The notes beneath the pieces are model-generated. The model was not told where the DNA came from. It saw only the letters and a list, made by a program, of their open reading frames with translations, and searched no databases. DNA of 64,000 nt, taken from contig JAFGGU010000027.1 of NCBI GenBank assembly GCA_016930375.1, forward strand, positions 1 through 64,000. The letters run 5' to 3'. Numbering within the stretch: position 1 is the first letter of the stretch; every line of letters starts with the position of its first letter. Below are positions 46,396 to 55,774 of the stretch, piece by piece. Source of the stretch: Bacteroidales bacterium. GTDB lineage: Bacteria; Bacteroidota; Bacteroidia; Bacteroidales; UBA10428. The position numbers were made by a program, and so were the translations under genes.

Positions 46396-48045
46396 ATGAT
46401 CAAAGAAAGGTTTGTTGATTACATCGAAAAGAGTATTAAGAAAAACTGGAAAATTCCGGCATTGTCGGATTATAATGGGGAAAGCCTTGCTTATTCCGAT
46501 GTAGGCACCCATATTCTACGGTTCCACCTGCTGTTTGATCGCATGGGAATTAAAAAGGGCGATAAAATTGCACTTGTCGGAAAGAATTCCGCGCGCTGGT
46601 GCTGTGTTTACCTTTCTGTTGTATCCTACGGGGGTGTCATTGTTCCGATTCTTCCTGATTTTAAGCCTGATGATATCCAATCGATCATTAATCATTCCGA
46701 TTCGATATTGTTGTTCAGTTCCGATGCATTTTTTCAGGCAGCTGATCCTGCCAAGTTACCAGCCATTCAGGGTATTATTGCTATCAACACATTTGAGCTG
46801 CTTCACTGCAGTTCCCCCAAGCTGCGTTCTCTGATGGAAGAGCTCGACGCTGAGTTTGTGAAGGTCTATCCCGAGGGTCTGAAACCTGAAAAATTCAAGC
46901 TTCCCGAGGTGGGTAATGAAGAGCTTGCCGTGATCAGTTATACCTCCGGAACCACCGGGTTTTCCAAGGGTGTTATGCTTACAAGCAACAGCCTGGCGGC
47001 CAATGTCAAATATGCGCAGGAGAACATGCCGCTTATGCCGGATGACGATATTGTTTCATTCCTGCCACTGGCTCATTCCTATGGATGTGCATTTGAATTT
47101 CTTTTTCCTTTCTCTATCGGCTGTCACATTACGATTCTTACAAAAACACCGTCGCCTCAGATTGTCACCCAGGCTTTCCAGGAGATCAAACCCCGCCTGA
47201 TCCTGTCGGTTCCATTGGTCATCGAAAAGATTTACAAGGCAAAAATCATTCCCGTCATCACCAAAATGCCTGCCAGTTTATTACTGAAAGTGCCTTTACT
47301 GAATCTGATCATTTACAGAAAGATCAAGAAAACGCTTGTAAAGGCATTCGGAGGTAATTTTAAGGAGATCGTAATCGGAGGGGCTGCATTCAATATGGAG
47401 GCAGAGATGTTTTTCAAAAAGATCAAGCTGCCTTTTGCTGTTGGTTACGGAATGACAGAATGCGGGCCCCTGATCAGCTATGCGCCATGGACAGTGAATA
47501 AATTGGGGGCTTCAGGCAGGAAGGTTGACACCCTTGAAGTGAAAATTGATTCCCCCGATCCTGCGAAGATTGTCGGAGAGATTATCCTCAAAGGGGAGAA
47601 TGTAATGGTGGGATATTATAAAAATCCTGAAGCCACCCGTGAGATCATTGAAGAGGATGGCTGGATGCATACGGGTGATCTGGGACTGATCGACAAGGAT
47701 GGCTTTATCTATATCAAGGGCCGGTCCAAAAGTCTGATCCTGGGTTCAAACGGAAAAAATATTTACCCCGAAGAGATTGAGGCCACTATTAACAACAAGA
47801 GATACATCAGTGAATCCCTTGTGGTGCATCGCGATGAGAAGCTTGTGGCGCTGATCTATCCGGACAGTGATGCCATGACCGCTGATAATATTACCAAAGA
47901 CGATCTTGCAGGTATCCTGGAACAATACCGCAAGGAACTGAACGCCAGCATTCCCTCGTACATGAGCGTTGCCCGGTTTGAAATACACCAGGAGGAGTTT
48001 GTTAAAACACCCAAACGGAACATTAAACGCTTTCTCTATAATTAA
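46396..48045 (+). CDS. AMP-forming acyl-CoA synthetase (long-chain fatty acid type)
   Basis: 549 residues. ANL-superfamily motifs: phosphate loop SYTSGTTGFSKGVML, GYGMTECGP, TGDLG and IKGRSKSLILGSNGKNIYPEEIE, with the C-terminal Lys in KTPKRNIKRF. It activates a fatty acid to acyl-AMP and then acyl-CoA at the cytoplasmic membrane. A near-consensus TATCTTTC lies about 30 bases upstream. Acyl-chain length cannot be read. Confidence 0.9.
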   Translation: MIKERFVDYIEKSIKKNWKIPALSDYNGESLAYSDVGTHILRFHLLFDRMGIKKGDKIALVGKNSARWCCVYLSVVSYGGVIVPILPDFKPDDIQSIINHSDSILLFSSDAFFQAADPAKLPAIQGIIAINTFELLHCSSPKLRSLMEELDAEFVKVYPEGLKPEKFKLPEVGNEELAVISYTSGTTGFSKGVMLTSNSLAANVKYAQENMPLMPDDDIVSFLPLAHSYGCAFEFLFPFSIGCHITILTKTPSPQIVTQAFQEIKPRLILSVPLVIEKIYKAKIIPVITKMPASLLLKVPLLNLIIYRKIKKTLVKAFGGNFKEIVIGGAAFNMEAEMFFKKIKLPFAVGYGMTECGPLISYAPWTVNKLGASGRKVDTLEVKIDSPDPAKIVGEIILKGENVMVGYYKNPEATREIIEEDGWMHTGDLGLIDKDGFIYIKGRSKSLILGSNGKNIYPEEIEATINNKRYISESLVVHRDEKLVALIYPDSDAMTADNITKDDLAGILEQYRKELNASIPSYMSVARFEIHQEEFVKTPKRNIKRFLYN

Positions 48046-48069
48046 TTCCCTGTTTGTGTTCCTGGCAGG

Positions 48070-48975
48070 ATGGATAATATACTTATAACCGGGGGAACCG
48101 GACTTATCGGAAAACACCTTGGCAAAAAACTGAAGGAAAAAGGATATGCTGTTTCTGTCTTAAGCAGAAACAGCAGACATGATGCGGACATTCCTGAATA
48201 TTTCTGGGACGCTGAAAAAGGCGAAGTAGAAAAGGAGGCCCTGAACCGGGCAGATTTTATCATACACCTGGCGGGAGCCGGCATGGGGGATAAAAGATGG
48301 TCAGAAAGCCGGAAAAAGGTGATTGTTGACAGCAGAGTCAAAACAGCGCAATTGCTGTTCGAGAAAATTCAGGGAACCCAAATTAAACCCGGGGCTTTTA
48401 TTTCTTCTTCCGCTGTCGGTTACTACGGAGCAATAACCACAGGCAGAATATTTTCCGAGACAGACCCACCCGCTCAGGATTTTCTGGGAGAAACCTGCCG
48501 GCAATGGGAAGAGGCAGCTGACCGGTTTGAAGGAGCGGGAATACGCACCGTGAAAATCAGAACAGGTGTCGTGCTGACCCCCCGGGGCGGCGTGCTGGCA
48601 AAAATGAAGGTTCCTGTTCTGCTGGGCCTGGGCTCTGCAACAGGCAGCGGAAAACAATATCTGCCCTGGATACATCTGGATGATTTATGCGGTATTTATA
48701 TCCGGGCAATTAAGGATTCAAATATGACAGGCGTTTATAATGCGGTAGCTCCGGAACATGTTACCAACAGGGATTTCATGAAGATCCTGGCCCGGGTTCT
48801 TGGCAGGCCCTTTTGGTTTCCGCGTGTTCCGGCAGTTGCCATGAAGCTGTTATTTGGTGAAATGTCAGCCATGCTTCTGGAAGGAAGCCGCGTGTCATCG
48901 GAAAAAATCAGGGCGACCGGTTACAAGTTTCAGTATTCAGAACTCGGCAAGGCTCTCACGGACTTATTCGGTTAG
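48070..48975 (+). CDS. TIGR01777-type NAD(P)-dependent epimerase (SDR39U1 family)
   Basis: 301 residues. The Rossmann loop GGTGLIG is at 8-14; the family marks AGAGMGDKRWSESRK, SSSAVGYYG, EAADRFEGAGIRTVKIRTGVVL and QYLPWIHLDDLCG are all present. The C-terminal DUF1731-like end has SRVSSEKIRATGYKFQY. The family has no settled substrate. It follows the acyl-CoA synthetase by 24 bases; the end overlaps the convergent TonB receptor gene by 4 bases. Confidence 0.9.
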   Translation: MDNILITGGTGLIGKHLGKKLKEKGYAVSVLSRNSRHDADIPEYFWDAEKGEVEKEALNRADFIIHLAGAGMGDKRWSESRKKVIVDSRVKTAQLLFEKIQGTQIKPGAFISSSAVGYYGAITTGRIFSETDPPAQDFLGETCRQWEEAADRFEGAGIRTVKIRTGVVLTPRGGVLAKMKVPVLLGLGSATGSGKQYLPWIHLDDLCGIYIRAIKDSNMTGVYNAVAPEHVTNRDFMKILARVLGRPFWFPRVPAVAMKLLFGEMSAMLLEGSRVSSEKIRATGYKFQYSELGKALTDLFG

Positions 48976-51365
48976 AATTCCGCAATTATACCCACCGTGG
49001 GAAGCACAGTCCCCGATTCCCTGGGGATGTATTTCAGCATATACCGCGAGGGATCGTCGGGATCAATCACAGGTTCGCCGGCTTCATTGCGTTGTAAAAC
49101 CAATGCATCGGGTTCATTGGATTTGAAATTATAGACATTTTGAATATCCACATAGAAATTCAATGACCATTTTTTAAAGAAATACTCCTTATCAATTCTT
49201 ACATCCAGCTGCTGAAAATCATCGAGCCTTTTTGTGTTGAACAGGCTGTAATCAGGATATCCCTGGCCGCGTGCATCCCAGGCTTCAATAATTGAGGACC
49301 GGCTGTAATCATAAGGAGTGTAAGGGCCTCCGCCAACATACCTCCACTTCATCCCCACATTCCAGTTTCTCTTGAGCTGTGAGGCAACAGACAGATTAAG
49401 AATATGCCGGTTGTCCCAGGATGAAGGAATCAGACGGCCGGATTTGTCCTCGAATTCTGACCGGACGTACGTATAGGATAGAATGATGCTCAGAAAGTCC
49501 ATTATTTTGTCACGGTAGTAAAGTTCTGCTCCATATGCCCTACCGGATGACGTAGAGGTGACAGGTTCGTCGCCATAAACGCCGTAATCAGCTCCTTTAC
49601 TGGCGATGGATACCGAGTCAAGAACTGAGAAAGGATAACGGTCATACCATTTTATAAATCCTTCCAATGAAAGACGTGAATTTTCTGTTCGTTTGTATTC
49701 AAAACCTCCAACCAGGTGATCTGCCCGGATGTAAGTAATATTATTCTCTTTGTTCACCAGTTTACCGGCCGTATTACGGTATCCTAGCGTTGTATAGGAC
49801 GGTAGCTGAAAATACCTTCCTATATTGGCATTCAGGAATACCTTTTCAGTTATACCATAAGATGCAGAAGCCCTGGGTGAAAGCTGCCTGAGCGGATTCG
49901 ACATATTACCGGAATAACTGTTTCCGTCCGCACGGATTCCGGCAGACAAGGTAAGGCGGTCTTTCAGGTAACTGCGGCTTACCTGAAAGAAGGCATTGTA
50001 CTTGAAGAAATCCAGGTCCGATTTGTAAAGCCGTGAGGTTAATGTATCATCCTCCAGGGGTATGAATACTTTCTGAAAGGTATTGTTATTGTATTTGGCA
50101 TATTCCATTCCCGCCCCTCCCGTGATTTTGTAACCATTTAAGCGAGCGGTGTTCTCGTATCTCAGTTTATTCTCGATTTCCTGTGAAACATATTTCAGAA
50201 GCAGGTTACCATTATTATCGTTGTTCTCATATTTGCTAGATTCATTGTTAAGCATATTCCGGCTCAGTATCCAGGAACCGTAAGCGTTATCCCTGTAATG
50301 CCGGTATACGGCGCCGATAGCGTATGTCCATTGGTCATAAGAAGGCAGGTAACTTAGTATATATTTCTGATCTTCCGTGGGATCTTCGATTCCGGTGTTC
50401 AGGACACTATTGTCCAGAGAACCGATGCTGAGGAGTGTCAGTTCATGTTTCTGGTCGAAACGGGTTTTAACTTTGATCGTGTAATCATTGAATGTAGGCA
50501 GGAATGGCAGTCCCAATGCGCTGAACAGGAGCTGAAGATAAGAACGCCTGGCCGAAACCAGCAAAGTTGTTTTTTCCCCCAGCGGACCCGATGCGCTGAG
50601 GGCAAGTTCGCTGGCTCCTACTGCAGCCCTGTAAACCATTTTATCAGGATTGCCGTCAATGAGTTTCATATCCAGCACTGAGCTGAGAACATTGCCCCTG
50701 TTCGCCGGGAAAGCGCCGGTAAAAAGATCAACATCCCGCAGAAAATCACTGTTGATGATGCCCACTGAACCACCACTGGCCCCCTGGGTCCCAAAGTGAT
50801 TCAGGTTGGGGATCTCAATGCCGTCAAGCAGGAACCGGTTTTCGGAAGGTCCCCCGCCGCGCACGATGAGATCATTGCGGTACGAAAGTCCGGACGAAAC
50901 CCCCGGCAGGGATTGAATAATTTTTGAAATATCACGGTTGCCTCCCGGACTTCTTTCAATTTCTGCGATACCAATGGATTTTAAAGAAACCGGACTTTCC
51001 TCCATCCTTTTGAAAGCGCTCGCCTTGATGACAACCTGGGCAAGTTCAACCGGTCTTTCTTTCAGGGCAATATCCGTAAAAGTTGGACGGGCATTGGTAA
51101 CATGGAATTCTTCTGTAATGGCGTTTTCATATCCGACAGCCAGGGCTGCCAGTTTGTAATAGCCCGGTACAACACCATTGAAAGTAAAATTCCCGGCCGT
51201 GTCACTCAGCGTTGAAGTATTGGTGCCATAAATGACTATGCTGACATAGGGCAGGGATTCATTGTTGGCTCCGTTAAATACTCTTCCTTTGATGGTACCG
51301 GACTGACCGGGGGATAAGACAGGAACCAGGAGAGACAGAAGAACCAATATGTATTTCATTATCAT
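48972..51365 (-). CDS. TonB-dependent outer-membrane receptor with carboxypeptidase-like N-terminal domain
   Basis: 797 residues. Signal peptide (1-20), then a CarboxypepD_reg-like domain (GTIKGRVFNGANNESLPYV). The plug (about 125-235) has RSPGGNRDISKIIQ, NDLIVRGGGPSENRFLLDG and GIINSDFLRDVDLF; the barrel fills the rest, ending in the aromatic-rich VGIIAEF. It imports a ligand across the outer membrane with TonB energy. There is no SusD partner, so starch-type glycan uptake is unlikely; the ligand is unknown. Nearest neighbour upstream is the divergent M14 peptidase. Confidence 0.9.
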   Translation of the reverse strand: MIMKYILVLLSLLVPVLSPGQSGTIKGRVFNGANNESLPYVSIVIYGTNTSTLSDTAGNFTFNGVVPGYYKLAALAVGYENAITEEFHVTNARPTFTDIALKERPVELAQVVIKASAFKRMEESPVSLKSIGIAEIERSPGGNRDISKIIQSLPGVSSGLSYRNDLIVRGGGPSENRFLLDGIEIPNLNHFGTQGASGGSVGIINSDFLRDVDLFTGAFPANRGNVLSSVLDMKLIDGNPDKMVYRAAVGASELALSASGPLGEKTTLLVSARRSYLQLLFSALGLPFLPTFNDYTIKVKTRFDQKHELTLLSIGSLDNSVLNTGIEDPTEDQKYILSYLPSYDQWTYAIGAVYRHYRDNAYGSWILSRNMLNNESSKYENNDNNGNLLLKYVSQEIENKLRYENTARLNGYKITGGAGMEYAKYNNNTFQKVFIPLEDDTLTSRLYKSDLDFFKYNAFFQVSRSYLKDRLTLSAGIRADGNSYSGNMSNPLRQLSPRASASYGITEKVFLNANIGRYFQLPSYTTLGYRNTAGKLVNKENNITYIRADHLVGGFEYKRTENSRLSLEGFIKWYDRYPFSVLDSVSIASKGADYGVYGDEPVTSTSSGRAYGAELYYRDKIMDFLSIILSYTYVRSEFEDKSGRLIPSSWDNRHILNLSVASQLKRNWNVGMKWRYVGGGPYTPYDYSRSSIIEAWDARGQGYPDYSLFNTKRLDDFQQLDVRIDKEYFFKKWSLNFYVDIQNVYNFKSNEPDALVLQRNEAGEPVIDPDDPSRYMLKYIPRESGTVLPTVGIIAEF

Positions 51366-51506
51366 TATGTTATTTACGTAAAAGCAATCAGAACCAAAAT
51401 ATTTTGTTTAAATAATGGATATAAAAATTAAACAACATAATTCACGCCTTGTTCAAAAGAAAAAAAATATTTCCCGATTTCTCATGCACGAATTCCCCAG
51501 GAGGTT

Positions 51507-51514
51507 TAAATTTG
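51507..51514 (+). promoter_or_regulatory. -7 element for the M14 peptidase gene
   Basis: TAAATTTG fits TAnnTTTG, 38 bases before the ATG at 51553, in the 187-base spacer divergent from the TonB receptor gene. Confidence 0.5.
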
Positions 51515-51552
51515 TTGAATAGCCAATAACAAAAGATTAACAGCACTGCATC

Positions 51553-53346
51553 ATGAAAGCCTTTTCACTGCACATGTTCCTGATTTTCCTCGTTTTTAGC
51601 ATTCCTGTCGGTATGCAAGCCCAGCCTTCCGGGGAATTCGATACCTGGTGGGAAAGATCGGGTTTTACGGAGACACCCCGTTATGATGAGACGGTAGCCT
51701 ACTGTTTGAAACTGGATGAGGCCTCTTCTGTCATATCATTTCAGCATTTTGGTACGAGCTTGCAGGGAAGGGACTTACCATTGTTAATTCTGGATAAGGA
51801 CGGATTTTTCACGCCGGAAGCAGTCGATAAGAGCGGAAAAATTAAGTTGCTTGTACAGGGCTGTGTGCATGCCGGAGAAACGGAAGGCAAGGATGCCGGA
51901 CTGGCATTGTTCCGCGATATTGCGATGAAAAACAAGAATCTGAACCTGGACAGCATAACGATTTTATTCATCCCGATTTTCAATGCCGACGGGCACGAGC
52001 GTTTCACGCCGTATACACGAATTAACCAAAACGGGCCCAAGGAAGCGGGGTGGCGGACCACGGCGAATAACCTGAACCTGAACCGGGATTATCTTAAGGC
52101 AGATGCGCCGGAGATGCAGGCCTGGCTGGAGCTTTTCAACCGGTGGGATCCTGACTTTTTCATAGATTGTCATACCACCGACGGAGCTGATTATCAGTAT
52201 CCGGTGACCATGGAATATGATGGGTTTAATGACGAAGGGCTGAGCCAGTGGCTATCTGAAACCTTTGTCCCCGAAATTACTCAGATGATGGAAAAATCGG
52301 GTTCTCCGGTTTTCAAATATGTTTCATTCAGGAAATGGCATGATCCGCGAAGCGGATTGGTAGGGTATGTTCCCGGACCACGTTTTTCGACAGGATATGT
52401 AACCGCACGCAACCGGTTTGCCTTGCTTGTTGAAACCCACATGCTGAAGGATTATAAAACGCGCGTGACAGGCACCTATCATGTGTTGGAAAACACGCTG
52501 GCCATCATGGCCCGGGAAAAATCAAGGATGAAGGCTATTCTCTGCACGGCAGACAGTTATACCGCCTCCGGGAAATTCAGGAAGGAACCCTGTCTGATTG
52601 GCTGTGAGCCTTCCATGACCGACAGTATCATGGTAAAATTTCGCGGCATTGATTATACCTTGGAGAAAAGTGATTTAACCGGAGGAAAGTGGTATCAATA
52701 CAATTCCACACCGGTTGAATTTACATTGCCCTTGTTCGATAGCCAGCTCCCGACACTGCTGGTGCAATTGCCCAGGGCCTACATCGTACCTGCAGAATGG
52801 AAAGAAATTATCAGCCGGCTTCAATGGCATGGCATCAGGTATGACCTGCTGGCAGAATCTGCCACAATTCCGGTTGAGAATTATAAATTCTCGAATCCCA
52901 GATGGAATAAGGAACCTTTTGAAGGCAGACAAATTATTTCCTCGGTCGAGACCGATACGGTAATTACAGCAAGAACCTTTGCAAGGGGTTCGGCAGTAGT
53001 ATGGACAGATCAGCCCGCTGCGCGGCTAATTGCTTTTATGTTTGAGCCGGCTACCGAGGAGTCTTTCCTGAAATGGGGATTTTTCAATGCTATTTTTGAG
53101 GAAAAAGAATATGTTGAGACGTATGTAATGGAAAAGATGGCAAGGGAAATGATCCGTAAGGATCCCACCCTGAAAACGAAGTTTGACAGGCTTAAGGCGG
53201 AGAATCCTGAATTTGCCTCGAATCCTTACCAACAGCTCCTGTGGTTCTACAGGCTGACACCATACTACGATCAGTCGGTTGGATTATATCCGGTGGGTAA
53301 AATAGATGAAGGGAAAACCCTGGATTCTTTAAAATTCATTCAGTAA
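51553..53346 (+). CDS. M14-family zinc carboxypeptidase, secreted
   Basis: 597 residues. Signal peptide (1-24, cleaved after MQAQ). Zinc ligands fit M14: His106-x-x-Glu109 in HAGETEGKD and His207 in FIDCHTTDG; NLNLNRDYLKADAPEMQA is the substrate-binding block; the general base Glu is in LLVETHMLKDY. The C-terminal 250 residues form an accessory region without clear family. It trims peptides in the periplasm or outside. The divergent TonB receptor could import a product; this is inference. Confidence 0.9.
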   Translation: MKAFSLHMFLIFLVFSIPVGMQAQPSGEFDTWWERSGFTETPRYDETVAYCLKLDEASSVISFQHFGTSLQGRDLPLLILDKDGFFTPEAVDKSGKIKLLVQGCVHAGETEGKDAGLALFRDIAMKNKNLNLDSITILFIPIFNADGHERFTPYTRINQNGPKEAGWRTTANNLNLNRDYLKADAPEMQAWLELFNRWDPDFFIDCHTTDGADYQYPVTMEYDGFNDEGLSQWLSETFVPEITQMMEKSGSPVFKYVSFRKWHDPRSGLVGYVPGPRFSTGYVTARNRFALLVETHMLKDYKTRVTGTYHVLENTLAIMAREKSRMKAILCTADSYTASGKFRKEPCLIGCEPSMTDSIMVKFRGIDYTLEKSDLTGGKWYQYNSTPVEFTLPLFDSQLPTLLVQLPRAYIVPAEWKEIISRLQWHGIRYDLLAESATIPVENYKFSNPRWNKEPFEGRQIISSVETDTVITARTFARGSAVVWTDQPAARLIAFMFEPATEESFLKWGFFNAIFEEKEYVETYVMEKMAREMIRKDPTLKTKFDRLKAENPEFASNPYQQLLWFYRLTPYYDQSVGLYPVGKIDEGKTLDSLKFIQ

Positions 53347-53434
53347 AATGCAGTAAAGCAAGTTTCGGATTTTATCAGGACAAAATGCTTGCGACCTTTG
53401 CTTTATAAAACCCGGATAAAATGACTGAACAGGT

Positions 53435-53476
53435 CGGTGAAAGGTAAACAGTAAAAAGTAAACGGTAGGTAAAAAG
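53435..53476. repeat. GTAAAC-type degenerate tandem repeat
   Basis: GGTGAAAGGTAAACAG, then TAAAAAGTAAACGGTAGG: the same words as at 36607-36659 and 57165-57196, with a stretch of 20 bases identical to the last. Confidence 0.8.
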
Positions 53477-53503
53477 ATCAAAAGGTATTAGTTTTACAGC
53501 GAC

Positions 53504-53511
53504 TATATTTG
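53504..53511 (+). promoter_or_regulatory. -7 element abutting the start of the MFS gene
   Basis: TATATTTG fits TAnnTTTG and ends 4 bases before the ATG at 53516. Transcription would start at or next to that A, giving a leaderless message. Confidence 0.5.
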
Positions 53512-53515
53512 GTAT

Positions 53516-54655
53516 ATGCTGTCATTTAGAGTTTTCTTTCAAAACCGGAAATATTTTGCCCCGGCATTTTTATATTCCTGTTTTAGTCTCATTTTCAGCA
53601 CCTGGGTCATATACATTCCTTTTGTAGCAGATAAACTGAACATTACGGAAGGAAAGATCGGCGGAGCCCTCTTTTTCACGGCATTAGGATCGCTTTCGAT
53701 GCTGCCGGTCAGCAATCGGCTGGTGGACAAACTGGGAGTCGGCCGGCAGGCATTCTTTGGTTTTGTGGGGTATGCCATCGCAATTTACGGAATGTTCCTG
53801 GCGCCTACTTACCCGTTGCTTTGTGTGGCCCTGTATATTTTTGGCACTATGAGCTCGTTGTTCGTTATTGCGCTCAACTCGCTCACTGCCACTATTGAGA
53901 AAAAGGCTGGCATAAATATCATGTCCGGGAGCCACGGGTTCTGGAGTATCGGCGGTATCATCGGCGCATCCGCAGGCAGCTTTATCGCAGGTATAATCAG
54001 GATGCCATTTTTACATATTACCGTCCTTGTTGTCATTTTGATCTCTATCCAGCTCTGGCTCAGGAAGGAATATTTTCACATACGCACCCAGCATTTCGAG
54101 AAGGAAAAGCATGGAAAATTCCCGATTAAACCCTTGCTGGCCATCGCTTCCATCAGCCTGATCATTATGGTTGCCGAGGGTGCCATTGCAGACTGGAGCG
54201 CCTTGTATCTGAAGAAAGTTGTAATGATGAAGGGGCAGTTCCTGGGACTCGGTTACGCTTTATTTTCAGTTGGAATGGCCCTGGGCCGTTTTACGGGAGA
54301 TGCGCTGAGTTCGAGGCTCGGATCGTGGAAAATGCTGCGTATTTCTATTGGCACGGCACTGGCAGGTTTTACGCTGGTCCTGCTGATCATTCCTTTCAGC
54401 ACACTGTTGGGATTTTTTATTATCGGACTGGGTTTTTCAACCGTCGTGCCTGAGGTATACCGTCTGGCTTCAAGGATCAAGGGCATCCGGACCGCCGATG
54501 GCGTTTCGTTTATTTCTGCCACGGCCAATGTAGGTTTCCTGACCGGGCCGGTGGTATTGGGTTTCATCGCCGAACTGCGCACCCTGCATGTCAGCTTCAT
54601 GGTGCTGATGGCATTTGTGGCAACGGCTTTTGTTATGGCATTGTTCAGGAAGTAG
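53516..54655 (+). CDS. MFS transporter (12 membrane helices)
   Basis: 379 residues with about 12 helices. Loop 2-3 has NRLVDKLGVGRQAFFGFVG, a variant of the MFS A motif; SGSHGFWSIGGIIGASAGSF and FTGDALSSRLGSWKMLRI are typical of fucose-permease-like and drug/sugar MFS_1 members. Substrate cannot be read. No other in-frame ATG occurs before residue 62, inside the helices, so 53516 must be the start. Its stop codon begins an AGTAGC repeat. Confidence 0.85.
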   Translation: MLSFRVFFQNRKYFAPAFLYSCFSLIFSTWVIYIPFVADKLNITEGKIGGALFFTALGSLSMLPVSNRLVDKLGVGRQAFFGFVGYAIAIYGMFLAPTYPLLCVALYIFGTMSSLFVIALNSLTATIEKKAGINIMSGSHGFWSIGGIIGASAGSFIAGIIRMPFLHITVLVVILISIQLWLRKEYFHIRTQHFEKEKHGKFPIKPLLAIASISLIIMVAEGAIADWSALYLKKVVMMKGQFLGLGYALFSVGMALGRFTGDALSSRLGSWKMLRISIGTALAGFTLVLLIIPFSTLLGFFIIGLGFSTVVPEVYRLASRIKGIRTADGVSFISATANVGFLTGPVVLGFIAELRTLHVSFMVLMAFVATAFVMALFRK

Positions 54656-54686
54656 CAGTAGCAGTAGCAGCGGCAGTAGCAGCAGT
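54651..54686. repeat. AGTAGC/AGC microsatellite at the end of the MFS gene
   Basis: About six units of AGTAGC or AGCGGC begin at the last codons of the MFS gene and run past its TAG stop. Many units would themselves encode TAG in this frame. Confidence 0.85.
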
Positions 54687-54724
54687 GAAGAAAATAATAA
54701 TTATCGATATAAGAAAATAACATC

Positions 54725-55774
54725 ATGAAATTAAGAAAAATTGTCCTTTTACTTGCGATTGCGGCCAACTGGATGATGTCCTGTAAAAATCCGGACATTA
54801 CACACCGTGATCAGCAGAAAAATGTGGAATTGCCTCGCCAGGAGTGGGCTATCGTCATTCACGGCGGCGCCGGCGCTTTAGAGAAGGACAACATGGATCC
54901 CGGATTGGACAAATTATACAGGAGCGCTATGGCAGAAGCTATTCAGACGGGCGCGAAAATTCTGAAGGATGGAGGTACCGCGCTTGATGCTGTTGAGATG
55001 ACGATCAGGGTAATGGAGGATAATCCGCTATTCAATGCCGGCAAAGGAGCTGTTTTCACCCATGAGGGCAGGAACGAGCTGGATGCTTCTATCATGGACG
55101 GCTCAAACCTGGGTGCCGGCGCAGTTGCCGCGGTAACCGACATCAAGAATCCGATCAGTGCTGCACGGGCAGTGATGACCCATTCACCACACGTAATGCT
55201 TTCAGGAGCAGGCGCATCTGAATTTGCGAGGGAGCAGGGCCTTGAGATCGTGCCGCCTGAATACTTCTTCACCCAACGCCGATGGGATGACCAGCAGGAA
55301 TTGCGGAAGAAAGAAAAGAACGGAACGGTAGGCTGCTGCGCGCTCGATAAAAATGGCAATCTGGCTGCAGGTACTTCAACCGGAGGCATGAGCAACAAGA
55401 GATACAACCGGATTGGCGACACCCCGATCATCGGCGCAGGAGTTTACGCCAACAACGCCACCTGTGCCATATCATCAACAGGTCATGGCGAGTACTTTAT
55501 CCGCTGGACTGTGGCGCATGATATTTCAGCTCTTATGGAATACAAGGGACTGACTATCAAGGAAGCATCAGAGCTGGTCGTCAATGATAAACTGGTTAAA
55601 GCGGGAGGTTCCGGAGGTGTGATCGGCCTTGACAGCCAGGGAAATATTGTCATGCCATTCAATTCAAAGGGCATGTTTCGCGGTTTTGCCACAGCCGACG
55701 GAGAGGAAGGAGTGCTTATATATAAGGATGAATTTACAACTATAGGGACAGGCCATGGCCTGTCCAATTTGTGA
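54725..55774 (+). CDS. Isoaspartyl peptidase / plant-type L-asparaginase, lipoprotein
   Basis: 349 residues. The signal ends in NWMMSCKNP, with lipid Cys20. The Ntn-hydrolase core starts WAIVIHGGAGALEK. The autocleavage and nucleophile site is NGTVGCCALD with Thr201; STGGMSNKRYNRIGDTPIIGAG forms the oxyanion and substrate region. It processes itself into two chains and removes beta-aspartyl residues or hydrolyses Asn. The lipobox suggests a periplasmic place. The gene ends exactly where the convergent MFS gene begins. Confidence 0.93.
   Translation: MKLRKIVLLLAIAANWMMSCKNPDITHRDQQKNVELPRQEWAIVIHGGAGALEKDNMDPGLDKLYRSAMAEAIQTGAKILKDGGTALDAVEMTIRVMEDNPLFNAGKGAVFTHEGRNELDASIMDGSNLGAGAVAAVTDIKNPISAARAVMTHSPHVMLSGAGASEFAREQGLEIVPPEYFFTQRRWDDQQELRKKEKNGTVGCCALDKNGNLAAGTSTGGMSNKRYNRIGDTPIIGAGVYANNATCAISSTGHGEYFIRWTVAHDISALMEYKGLTIKEASELVVNDKLVKAGGSGGVIGLDSQGNIVMPFNSKGMFRGFATADGEEGVLIYKDEFTTIGTGHGLSNL

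Noticed and set aside
44390-51365. Polysaccharide-utilisation locus around the sialate O-acetylesterase and TonB receptor
   Set aside because: No SusD-like gene, no glycoside hydrolase and no sugar-type regulator; the receptor is on the opposite strand and two unrelated genes lie between.
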